A stretch of 20,796 nucleotides of DNA from a bacterium (GTDB taxonomy: Bacteria > Verrucomicrobiota > Kiritimatiellia > UBA8416 > CAMZLY01). A program made the translations under genes and the position numbers. The first letter of the stretch is position 1. The number at the start of each line of letters is the position of its first letter. Below the pieces are notes generated by a model, which was given only the letters and a program-made list of their open reading frames with translations, had not been told where the DNA came from and did not search any database. The stretch lies in assembly GCA_030632465.1 (NCBI GenBank), contig DAOVUR010000006.1, positions 1 to 20,796 of the forward strand. Reading direction: 5' to 3'. Positions 8,740 through 15,781 of the stretch are shown one piece after another.

Positions 8740-10164
8740 TTAGAACCGGAAATATACAAATGGTAAAGGATCAGATTGGAATAGATAGATAAAGGTAACA
8801 ATCGACATGGCAAATAAGATACCGATCTTCACACCTTTAGATTTGATATCAAGGATATATGTATGTTTACCCGTAACATATTCCAAGATATCAAATAACA
8901 TTGTCACTAACACGTAAGTGAGCGTTATGGAAATAAATAGTAGCGTATATTCACTACTTTCCCAATGAATCATCTTACTGAAAAATAACTTTGTTGATTC
9001 CCACGAAGTTAACCTGAAGAAAATCCAAGTAAAGAGCACTAACAGAGATGTCACAAAAACCTTCATGCCATTTCGTAAACTCAAACCGTGCATCTTGAAC
9101 GCACTAACCTTATGGCTACCTAAAAACATTTTATGAATTGAAAGATATAAACCATGTAACCCACCCCATATAACAAAATTCCAACTTGCACCATGCCACA
9201 GTCCACCAAGTAGCATTGTAATCATTAAATTAATATAAGTTCTATACTTACCTAGTCTGTTCCCGCCCAGAGAAATATATAGATAATCTTTCAACCACGT
9301 TGATAGAGATATATGCCACCGCCGCCAGAACTCTGTAATATTATGAGATAGATATGGTTGTTCAAAGTTTTTCATTAACTCTACACCAAGTAATTTTGCT
9401 GTCCCTCTAGCCATATGACTATATCCAGAAAAATCAGCATAAATCTGTATTGAAAATAGAATCAACGCTGCCAGCAATTCAATAGACTTATACTGATCTA
9501 TATGCCCAAATATATGATCAACAAAAAGCCCCGCAGTATCACCAATCATCACCTTCCTAAACAAGCCTACAACAATAAGTGTTACGCCCTGTTTAAGTTG
9601 CGTCCTTGTGGGGCTTAACTTCTTAGCCAATTGAGGAAGCAGCGCCTTTGCTCTTTCAATAGGCCCAGCGACAAGCTGAGGGAAAAAGGCCACAAAAAGC
9701 GCAAAATCTATGAAGTTTTTGGTCGGTTCCAATCTTTTTCTATAAATATCAATAGTATAAGAAAGTGTCTGAAATGTATAAAATGAGATTCCTACAGGAA
9801 GTAATATATTCAGATGCACATAATCAACATGCCAATTCAAACTCTGACTAAGGCTCTGAAATGAATCAACAAAGAAGTTGAAATACTTAAAGAAACCTAG
9901 AACACCTAAATTAGAGACTAAACTAATAGCCACGTATATCTTACGTTTTCGACTGTCACTACTATTAAAGATTTTTCTACCAATCACATAATCAATAACT
10001 GTCGAAAGCACCAAAAGAAAACAGAACCGCCAGTCCCAATATCCATAAAAGAAGTAACTCATCGCTAACAAAAAGATATTCTTGCTACTTTTGTTTGGCA
10101 AAAGATAAAAAACAGGAAGTACAGCTCCCAGAAAAATAAAAAATATAAATGAATTAAATAACAT
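8740..10164 (-). CDS. MBOAT family membrane O-acyltransferase (AlgI-like)
   Basis: 474 residues, typical for AlgI-type proteins, with about ten hydrophobic segments. The N-terminus (MLFNSFIFF) and the YFFYGYWDWRF stretch are characteristic. FWRRWHISLSTWLKDYLYI at about 279-297 and GGLWHGASWN with the catalytic histidine at about H324 are the family's two strongest motifs. Such proteins carry acetyl groups from a cytosolic donor across the inner membrane for O-acetylation of polysaccharides or peptidoglycan, handing over to an SGNH partner. The gene ends one base before the start codon of just such a partner, so the pair forms a functional unit. No convincing Shine-Dalgarno precedes the ATG, but the start matches family N-termini. 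Which glycan is acylated is inferred only from the neighbouring polysaccharide genes. Confidence 0.93.
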   Translation of the reverse strand: MLFNSFIFFIFLGAVLPVFYLLPNKSSKNIFLLAMSYFFYGYWDWRFCFLLVLSTVIDYVIGRKIFNSSDSRKRKIYVAISLVSNLGVLGFFKYFNFFVDSFQSLSQSLNWHVDYVHLNILLPVGISFYTFQTLSYTIDIYRKRLEPTKNFIDFALFVAFFPQLVAGPIERAKALLPQLAKKLSPTRTQLKQGVTLIVVGLFRKVMIGDTAGLFVDHIFGHIDQYKSIELLAALILFSIQIYADFSGYSHMARGTAKLLGVELMKNFEQPYLSHNITEFWRRWHISLSTWLKDYLYISLGGNRLGKYRTYINLMITMLLGGLWHGASWNFVIWGGLHGLYLSIHKMFLGSHKVSAFKMHGLSLRNGMKVFVTSLLVLFTWIFFRLTSWESTKLFFSKMIHWESSEYTLLFISITLTYVLVTMLFDILEYVTGKHTYILDIKSKGVKIGILFAMSIVTFIYLFQSDPLPFVYFRF

Positions 10165-10214
10165 ATTGTAAGTCTGTATCTCTAAAATCTATACCATATA
10201 TCCATAACTCAGTG

Positions 10215-10243
10215 CACATATGCACCCCATTTGATAAACGCAA
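10215..10243 (-). promoter_or_regulatory. Possible promoter for the MBOAT-SGNH genes
   Basis: On the minus strand, TTGCGT (10243-10238) lies 17 bases from TATGTG (10220-10215). The match is moderate. The -10 overlaps a short inverted repeat, GTGCA at 10212-10216 with TGCAC at 10221-10225, that could be an operator. The rest of the 10165-10395 interval shows no other gene. Confidence 0.25.
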
Positions 10244-10262
10244 AAGATAGCTACATTTATCA

Positions 10263-10291
10263 TTGCCGTCAAGACAACTGCATAATGTATA
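10263..10291 (+). promoter_or_regulatory. Possible promoter for hisI
   Basis: TTGCCG (10263-10268), a 17-base spacer and TGTATA (10286-10291) precede hisI by about 100 bases. A second candidate, TTGTCT at 10326-10331 with ACAATA at 10349-10354, lies closer to the gene. Neither is strong. Confidence 0.3.
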
Positions 10292-10395
10292 TCTGCCTAT
10301 TTTTGCAGAAGAAAGAATTATGTTATTGTCTAAAAAGTAAAAACGTGGACAATAGCACCTTGTAATACAAATCTTTAATAATACGGAGAAAATAT

Positions 10396-10806
10396 ATGAA
10401 CAAGCTTGAAGAAGGCTTAGAAATAACAATAGATTTTGATAAAGTCGGTAAAATCGCAGATAACTGCCGTGACGTCATTCCGGTAGCTGTACAAGATGCT
10501 GACACAAAAGAACTGGTGCTTGTAGCCTATACAAATGAATTAGCTTTCAAAAAATCGATCGAAACCCGTTCACTTGTTCTATGGAGCACCTCCCGTAATG
10601 AGCTATGGGAAAAAGGAAAGACTTCTGGTGAAACATTTGACCTCCTAGAAGCACGTGTAAACTGCGAGCAAAACTCTTTACTATATATTGTACGCCCACG
10701 CCGTGGCGGAATATGTCACACAAAAAACCTAAATAATGAGCCGCGTAACTGCTACTACCGTAAGGTTAATTTCGAGACTCAAGAACTAGAAAACCTCGAT
10801 CCATAA
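10396..10806 (+). CDS. hisI: Phosphoribosyl-AMP cyclohydrolase-like protein (HisI) with an altered metal motif
   Basis: 136 residues, the length of monofunctional HisI, which opens the purine ring of phosphoribosyl-AMP in histidine synthesis. The core WSTSRNELWEKGKTSG (63-78) is the HisI signature, followed by ICHTK (106-110) and NCYY (118-121). The canonical DCDxD segment, whose aspartates bind magnesium, reads N89-C90-E91-Q92-N93, so all three aspartates are replaced while the family cysteines C90, C107 and C119 stay. The terminal CHTG-x-SCF stretch also carries a few extra residues (KNLNNEPRN). The start is supported by GGAG at 10385-10388, 7 bases upstream. No other his gene is nearby; the next gene follows after 9 bases. 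It may be a divergent but working HisI clade or a paralogue with another role. Confidence 0.82.
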   Translation: MNKLEEGLEITIDFDKVGKIADNCRDVIPVAVQDADTKELVLVAYTNELAFKKSIETRSLVLWSTSRNELWEKGKTSGETFDLLEARVNCEQNSLLYIVRPRRGGICHTKNLNNEPRNCYYRKVNFETQELENLDP

Positions 10807-10815
10807 AAGGAAATC

Positions 10816-11424
10816 GTGAAATTCCGTTGTCCATACTGCAAAACTATCATTGGCCCAGAACTGCATAGTTCATGTCCTGAATGTGGAAAAGCCATGAAAA
10901 TACCGGCCAAACTGCAACCATCAACTAGCAAAGAGCGAAAGAAGATCAGGCAGACGATTGTCCGCAAAGGTGAACGAGAAAAGAAAAAGCTAGGTATTGA
11001 GACAAGTAGTAACCCGCTCCGCAAACCGGCAGTAACCTTTATGTTACTTATGTTGATCGCTGCAGTTGGAGCATTGCTACTTGGGCGGAGTAATGATATG
11101 CCGAAAAAAAGAAAGCGCCTTCCAGAAGATCGTGCAACGTTAGAACTACGAGCATTATATATTGCGTCCGACCGCTTTTTCTACGACTGCGGTCGCTATC
11201 CGACTCCAGATGAATACCTCAAGGCTCTTGTAATCAATCCCGGCCTAAGATCATGGCGCGGACCATACGTAAACATTATCAAACCTGATCCATGGAAAAA
11301 CAGATATATCTATATAGTTTCCAATAACACAATCACGGTCTACTCTTCTGGCGCTGACGGCATTGCGGGAACTGACGATGATATATATCCATATGAAGAC
11401 CTTGATCCAAAATCCAGCGAATAG
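10816..11424 (+). CDS. Zinc-ribbon membrane protein with a GspG-type pseudopilin C-domain
   Basis: 202 residues starting at GTG (10816), with AAGGA just upstream. Residues 5-23 are a zinc ribbon (CxxC, 11 residues, CxxC; C5, C8, C20, C23). A strongly basic linker (about 38-70) leads to one membrane helix at 71-90. Residues 105-196 match the C-terminal half of type II secretion major pseudopilins (GspG): ALYIASDRFFYDCGRYPT, then GL-x(3)-WRGPY and PDPWKNRY, and the calcium-loop signature SSGADGIAGTDDDI at 177-190. The prepilin leader (G/FTLIE) and the hydrophobic start of the pilin helix are missing, so it should not be processed by prepilin peptidase or join a pilus in the ordinary way. Topology is probably ribbon in the cytoplasm and pseudopilin fold outside. 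It follows hisI by 9 bases. Function unknown. Confidence 0.75.
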   Translation: MKFRCPYCKTIIGPELHSSCPECGKAMKIPAKLQPSTSKERKKIRQTIVRKGEREKKKLGIETSSNPLRKPAVTFMLLMLIAAVGALLLGRSNDMPKKRKRLPEDRATLELRALYIASDRFFYDCGRYPTPDEYLKALVINPGLRSWRGPYVNIIKPDPWKNRYIYIVSNNTITVYSSGADGIAGTDDDIYPYEDLDPKSSE

Positions 11425-11497
11425 AAATATCAGGTAGCAATATGGGCGCAATTCAGTGTAGTAGAAATCACTGGACTTCCTAATCGTAACAGCAGTA

Positions 11498-11520
11498 GCT
11501 ACCTATCTCCGAGAGGTAGC
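11498..11520. repeat. Inverted repeat (hairpin) downstream of the pseudopilin-like gene
   Basis: GCTACCT (11498-11504) and AGGTAGC (11514-11520) form a perfect 7-base stem around a 9-base loop. There is no T-run, so it is not a standard intrinsic terminator. A further GGTAGC occurs at 11535-11540. Confidence 0.55.
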
Positions 11521-11719
11521 ACAGTAGAGCGGAAGGTAGCGCGACGTCTTCGACGGAGCCACTTGCAAACAGGCACACTTTCACGCATATTTCACCAATG
11601 ACGCAACATAACGTCCTGCGCAACATAACTCAAAAGTCGTTATCAAACTTATAATAGAGACGATAGATCAGCATTCCAACTTGTCACGGCGTAGCCAAAG
11701 GCAAAGACGGATGCTGATT

Positions 11720-11741
11720 AAACAGCTATGGAAAGCTGTTT
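11720..11741 (+). terminator. Hairpin resembling a weak terminator upstream of ftsH
   Basis: AAACAGCT (11720-11727), a 6-base loop and AGCTGTTT (11734-11741), followed by TTAC. The 8-base stem is perfect but only about four Ts follow. It lies about 300 bases after the pseudopilin-like gene and 64 bases before the ftsH -35 element, so it could end upstream transcription or be part of a structured RNA with the neighbouring inverted pair. Confidence 0.4.
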
Positions 11742-11804
11742 TACTAAGGTCATGCAAGCTGGAAGTTTGTACTATATATATTTTCACTAAAGCATAAGCA
11801 GTAA

Positions 11805-11833
11805 TTGACCAAATCACTACGCAAGTGTATTAT
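11805..11833 (+). promoter_or_regulatory. Sigma70-type promoter for ftsH-folP
   Basis: TTGACC (11805-11810), a 17-base spacer and TATTAT (11828-11833). This is the best promoter match in the window. It predicts a start site near 11840 and a leader of about 36 bases containing GAGAG (11862-11866) as ribosome-binding site. Confidence 0.7.
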
Positions 11834-11875
11834 ACGCGCTTAATTTAACACAAAACTAATTGAGAGTTCATATTC

Positions 11876-13966
11876 ATGACTGAAAATAAAGAAGAACAAA
11901 AGACTGAAGATACAAAAGACAGCAAGAAACCACCAGTATTGCCAAAGACTCCTGCATCAGGAACAAAAGTAAATCCGATACCACCAAAGCGGAGCATAAT
12001 AGCATGGATTGTTATAATCACCGTCGTTATGCTAATGGTTCAATTCACTAGCAAGAATAAAGGTAAATTTGAGGAGATGCCATACAGCCCCGACTTCACT
12101 GACCTTGTTACTAGCGGCAAAATAGTCTCATGTAAAATCATACGTGAAGTCTCTGGTATTGAATCTGTACGGGGCACGATCAAACAAGACGATCCTAACT
12201 CTACAGAAGAAGCAAAGCAGTTTAAAGTGTATATCACAAATGCTGACGAAGGATTCCGGCAATTCCTAACAGAAAATAAAGTCCCATTTTCTGTACCACC
12301 ACAAAACCCACTATTATGGCAGATGGTATCCAGCATTCTACCCGTTGTTCTAATCTTCGGCATCATATACTTTATATTTATGCGCCAAATGAAATCTGCT
12401 GGTGGTGGCGCACTAGGATTCGGCAAGAGCCGAGCACGCATGTTAGCTAAAGATACCCATAAAGTCACATTCAAGAATGTTGCCGGAATAGATGAAGCTA
12501 AAGAAGAAGTCCAGGAAATCATTGATTTTCTAAAAGATGCAAAGAAATTCCAAGCACTTGGCGGACGTATTCCAAAAGGAGTACTACTCATGGGGCCTCC
12601 AGGAACAGGAAAAACCTTATTGGCAAAAGCCATAGCTGGCGAAGCTGGCGTACCATTTTTCAGCATTAGTGGTTCAGATTTTGTTGAGATGTTTGTTGGT
12701 GTCGGTGCATCACGAGTACGCGATATGTTTGAACAGGGCAAAAAGAATGCACCATGCATAATATTTATTGATGAGATTGACGCTGTTGGCCGAAGTCGCT
12801 TTAGCGGTATAGGTGGCGGTCATGATGAACGCGAACAAACTCTTAACGCACTACTAGTGCAGATGGATGGTTTCGAGACACAAGAAGGTGTAATAATCTT
12901 TGCGGCAACCAACCGACCAGACGTACTCGATCCTGCTCTGCTACGCCCTGGCCGTTTTGACCGACAGGTTATCATTGATCTACCGCGCCTTGATGGACGT
13001 GAAAAAATCCTTGAACTGCACGCTGATAAAGTTAAGCTATCGAAAAAGGCTGACCTACGCCGTATTGCACGTGGCACACCAGGATTTTCTGGCGCCGATC
13101 TAGCCAACCTACTCAATGAAGCAGCACTACTTGCTGCACGTGACGGTAAAGAATCAATTGAGAATGCCGACATGGAAGAAGCCCGCGATAAAGTAAAATG
13201 GGGCCGCGAACGACGTAGCCGTGTTCTTGATGATAAAGAACGCAGAATCACCGCTTACCATGAAACAGGACATGCTTTAGTAATGCAGCTCGTAGAAGAA
13301 AGCGAGCCTTTACACAAAGTAACCATTATACCACGCGGTGTCGCATATTTAGGTGCAACAATGCAGTTGCCGGAAAAAGACCGCTACATGGAAAGCAAAA
13401 CAAAACTACTAGGCATGCTAACCGGACTCATGGGTGGTCGTGTTGCTGAACAGATCGTATTTAACGAAATAACATCAGGCGCAAGTAGTGATCTAAGTGA
13501 AGCCAGTCGTATTGCAAGACTAATGGTTTGCAACTGGGGTATGAGCGATGAAATAGGACCACAAAGCTTCGGCAAAAACCAAGAACTAATGTTCCTTGGC
13601 AGAGAAATAAATAAGACTCAGAGCTACAGCGAAAAAACGGCCCAAAAAATAGATGAAGAAGTCAGCTTGCTTCTGCGCAACAGTTATCAACATGCCACTG
13701 ACATTATAAATGAAAATCGTGATAAACTTGATATGATTGCTGAACATCTACTGATTGAAGAAACTATCGACGGTCGTGATGTTGAAGAGATAGTCGAGCA
13801 TGGTCGTGTATTCACTGAAGCAGAGCGTGAAGCGGCTGAAGCAGAAAAGAAAAAAGAAGAAAAACAAGCGCAAGATGACACAAGTGACATAGCTAGCAAC
13901 GATCAAGATAAAGCAGAAAACAGCATTCCTAAAGAGACAATAAAAGAAGATGGTGAAAATGCTTGA
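11876..13966 (+). CDS. ftsH: ATP-dependent membrane zinc metalloprotease FtsH
   Basis: 696 residues. A proline- and lysine-rich cytoplasmic N-terminus (1-38) precedes a first membrane helix (about 40-57), a periplasmic domain (about 60-145) and a second helix (about 149-168). The AAA+ module has Walker A GPPGTGKT at 240-247, Walker B IIFIDEID, and an arginine-finger region ending RPGRFDR. The M41 protease has HETGH at 462-466 and the third zinc ligand D539 in SGASSDL. The C-terminal 60 residues are highly charged, longer and more acidic than the E. coli tail. It degrades misassembled membrane proteins and short-lived cytosolic regulators. The gene has its own strong promoter, a GAGAG ribosome-binding site 9 bases before ATG, and overlaps folP at its 3' end, the same order as E. 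coli ftsH-folP. Confidence 0.98.
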   Translation: MTENKEEQKTEDTKDSKKPPVLPKTPASGTKVNPIPPKRSIIAWIVIITVVMLMVQFTSKNKGKFEEMPYSPDFTDLVTSGKIVSCKIIREVSGIESVRGTIKQDDPNSTEEAKQFKVYITNADEGFRQFLTENKVPFSVPPQNPLLWQMVSSILPVVLIFGIIYFIFMRQMKSAGGGALGFGKSRARMLAKDTHKVTFKNVAGIDEAKEEVQEIIDFLKDAKKFQALGGRIPKGVLLMGPPGTGKTLLAKAIAGEAGVPFFSISGSDFVEMFVGVGASRVRDMFEQGKKNAPCIIFIDEIDAVGRSRFSGIGGGHDEREQTLNALLVQMDGFETQEGVIIFAATNRPDVLDPALLRPGRFDRQVIIDLPRLDGREKILELHADKVKLSKKADLRRIARGTPGFSGADLANLLNEAALLAARDGKESIENADMEEARDKVKWGRERRSRVLDDKERRITAYHETGHALVMQLVEESEPLHKVTIIPRGVAYLGATMQLPEKDRYMESKTKLLGMLTGLMGGRVAEQIVFNEITSGASSDLSEASRIARLMVCNWGMSDEIGPQSFGKNQELMFLGREINKTQSYSEKTAQKIDEEVSLLLRNSYQHATDIINENRDKLDMIAEHLLIEETIDGRDVEEIVEHGRVFTEAEREAAEAEKKKEEKQAQDDTSDIASNDQDKAENSIPKETIKEDGENA

Positions 13967-14789
13967 ATGGAAATGCCGTGATCAGACTATAAAAATTAGC
14001 GATCGCCCCTTGATCATGGGAATACTCAATATCACCCCTGACTCATTTTCCGATGGCGGAAACTATATTGATCATAACGAAGCCATAAAACGCGCGCACA
14101 CTATGCTACAAGAAGGTGCAGACATCATTGATATAGGCGGCGAGTCCACTCGCCCTGGTGCGGCAACGGTATCCGCAGAGGAAGAGATCAAGCGCGTAAT
14201 CCCTGTCATCAAAGAGTTAAGTAAATCCACAGACGCCATAATATCAACTGACACAACAAAAGCAGATGTTGCAGAAGCCGCTATTGATGCTGGCGCACAT
14301 ATAATAAACGATATTTCAGCACTTACCTATGATCCACGCATGATAACAGTTGCCAAAGAATCTAGTGCTGGTGTTGTGCTCATGCATATGCTTGGCACAC
14401 CACAAACAATGCAGAACAGCCCTAAATACAAAGATGTTGCAGAAGAAGTAAATGATTTTTTCTCAAAACGGATTCAAGAAATCACAGCTGCCGGAATCAA
14501 ACTATCATCACTCGCCATCGACCCAGGCATCGGGTTCGGCAAGACCATTGAACATAATATAAGCCTAATCAAGAATATTGAAACACTAACACAAATCAAC
14601 ATTCCTGTAATTGTAGGCTTGTCTCGCAAGAGTTTTCTTGGCAAATTAACAGGTAAAGATGTTTCAGATCGTCTTGCATCTAGCTTGGCAGGACTAGTAA
14701 TAAGTGTTATAAATGGTGCCAACATAATAAGAGTACATGATGTTGATGCATCACGAGATGCAATTTTAACGGCAATGGCACTAAAATAA
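13950..14789 (+). CDS. folP: Dihydropteroate synthase
   Basis: 279 residues. It joins p-aminobenzoate to the pterin pyrophosphate in folate synthesis and is the sulfonamide target. All family signatures are visible: MGILNITPDSFSDGG (about 23-37), DIGGESTRPGA (about 61-71), STDTTKADV, NDISAL, MHMLGTPQTMQ (about 148-158), AIDPGIGFGKT, GLSRKSFLG and a final IRVHDV. The reading frame opens at 13950, but ATG 13959 (MLEWKC...) is an equally good start; AAGAAG at 13944-13949 is 9 bases from the second, so the shorter 276-residue form may be the real one. Either start lies inside the end of ftsH, implying translational coupling. About 150 bases with a new promoter separate it from cdaA. Confidence 0.97.
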   Translation: MVKMLEWKCRDQTIKISDRPLIMGILNITPDSFSDGGNYIDHNEAIKRAHTMLQEGADIIDIGGESTRPGAATVSAEEEIKRVIPVIKELSKSTDAIISTDTTKADVAEAAIDAGAHIINDISALTYDPRMITVAKESSAGVVLMHMLGTPQTMQNSPKYKDVAEEVNDFFSKRIQEITAAGIKLSSLAIDPGIGFGKTIEHNISLIKNIETLTQINIPVIVGLSRKSFLGKLTGKDVSDRLASSLAGLVISVINGANIIRVHDVDASRDAILTAMALK

Positions 14790-14865
14790 ACGAAGATTGA
14801 ACAAGTAATAATGATGTAGATTCAGAAATAACGTAAACGGTAAACATATCGTGCATTGCTATTTC

Positions 14866-14894
14866 TTGTTCTTAAATCATCTTTTTAGTATTAT
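14866..14894 (+). promoter_or_regulatory. Sigma70-type promoter for the cdaA operon
   Basis: TTGTTC (14866-14871), a 17-base spacer and TATTAT (14889-14894). Predicted start near 14901. The -10 hexamer is identical to those proposed for ftsH and neuA. Confidence 0.6.
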
Positions 14895-14895
14895 T

Positions 14896-14916
14896 ACGCC
14901 TTTCATTTATAGGCGT
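14896..14916 (+). repeat. Inverted repeat at the start of the cdaA leader
   Basis: ACGCCT (14896-14901) and AGGCGT (14911-14916) pair around a 9-base loop, followed by TATTT. It begins directly after the predicted -10 element. It could be a weak folP terminator, an operator across the start site, or a 5' stabilising hairpin in the cdaA transcript. Confidence 0.45.
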
Positions 14917-14938
14917 TATTTAAAAACAGGACTATAGT

Positions 14939-15781
14939 ATGTATATATGGATTAGTATAATTCTCCAAATAGCAGTTCTTGCTGCGGCCTACTACTACAT
15001 CTTCTTATTCTTTAAAGGCACCCGTGGTGCTCAAGTTCTCATCGGCCTAATTTTACTACTAGCTGTACTAGTAGGAATCACAGAAGTATTCAACTTTGGT
15101 GAACTCAACTATATCTTACGCAGATTCTCTGTATATGTATCAATTGCGCTGCTAGTTATCTTTCAACCAGAAATCAGACGCGCACTAGCCGAGCTTGGGC
15201 GACAACCAACATTTGCTGCATCGTCACTACGTAGAAACACCATTGAGCATGTTGTTGAAGCATCCCTATCTCTTGCCGAGCATAGACTTGGTGCACTAAT
15301 AGCGATCGAACGAGATATCGGAACCAGAGCAATCCAAGAAACTGGTATTGAACTTAATGCCATAGTAGCCCCAGAACTACTATCCACTATCTTTTTTCCT
15401 CACACACCACTACATGACGGTGGCGTCATTATCAGCGGTAACAAAATAATGGCTGCCGGCTGTATCTTTCCCTTATCCCGAAACACAGAACTTCAAAAGA
15501 ATCTAGGAACAAGACACAGAGCAGCTGTAGGATTATCAGAAGAAACCGACGCCGTCATTGTTATTGTATCAGAAGAAACAGGTAATATTTCCGTCAGCTA
15601 TCGTGGTCGCTTGAGTCGCGGACTAGACGAAGATCGCTTACGTAGATTTCTAACTGCACTCCTGATTAAGCGCAAACCATCAAGCAGTCCATGGAAACGC
15701 GTACAAGAAAAACTAGATTTAACACCAGAAGGCATTGCCGAATCTGAGAACAGAACAACTCAGGAGAATACTAATGTCTAA
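14939..15781 (+). CDS. cdaA: Diadenylate cyclase CdaA (DisA_N domain)
   Basis: 280 residues. It makes c-di-AMP from two ATP at the inner membrane. Three membrane helices (about 4-24, 32-50 and 63-77) are followed by the DAC domain (about 80-245). The catalytic motifs are LHDGG at 158-162 and GTRHRAAVGLSEETDA at 190-205. The first is normally DGA; here it is DGG, a conservative change next to the metal-binding aspartate D160. A charged tail of about 30 residues follows. AGGA at 14928-14931, 7 bases before ATG, supports the start. The gene overlaps the ybbR-like gene by 8 bases, the usual cdaA-cdaR pairing, and leads an operon with ftsK and a RodZ-like gene. glmM, the usual third member, is absent. 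Confidence 0.96.
   Translation: MYIWISIILQIAVLAAAYYYIFLFFKGTRGAQVLIGLILLLAVLVGITEVFNFGELNYILRRFSVYVSIALLVIFQPEIRRALAELGRQPTFAASSLRRNTIEHVVEASLSLAEHRLGALIAIERDIGTRAIQETGIELNAIVAPELLSTIFFPHTPLHDGGVIISGNKIMAAGCIFPLSRNTELQKNLGTRHRAAVGLSEETDAVIVIVSEETGNISVSYRGRLSRGLDEDRLRRFLTALLIKRKPSSSPWKRVQEKLDLTPEGIAESENRTTQENTNV

Larger units (their letters stand above)
11425..11804 (+). other. Gene-free region with inverted repeats and GC-richer patches
   Basis: About 380 bases with no credible coding sequence on either strand. It holds a hairpin at 11498-11520, a patch at 11535-11570 with a CGTC-TTC-GACG core, two copies of CGCAACATAAC (11602-11612 and 11619-11629), a long-range inverted pair ATCAGCAT (11667-11674) and ATGCTGAT (11711-11718), and a hairpin at 11720-11741. 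The base composition of 11490-11570 and 11680-11715 differs from the AT-rich coding surroundings. No tRNA, RNase P, SRP or tmRNA signature was found. Confidence 0.5.

Noticed and set aside
8739..8813. Longer start for the SGNH-like gene
   Set aside because: It would overlap the MBOAT gene by 74 bases and put a non-signal-like stretch ahead of the membrane anchor; ATG 8738 follows the MBOAT stop directly.
11498..11741. tRNA or known housekeeping RNA
   Set aside because: No T-loop (GTTCGA-type), acceptor stem, SRP or RNase P core sequence could be found.
12040..12759. 239-residue open frame on the minus strand inside ftsH
   Set aside because: It lies wholly antisense to a complete, strongly conserved ftsH frame and has no recognisable domain; its length follows from codon bias.
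12820..13251. 143-residue Arg/Ser-rich frame antisense to ftsH
   Set aside because: Antisense shadow of the AAA+ domain with no start signal or family resemblance.
15735..15773. Longer start for the YbbR-like gene
   Set aside because: No ribosome-binding site; AGGAG sits 7 bases before ATG 15774, which also places the membrane helix correctly.
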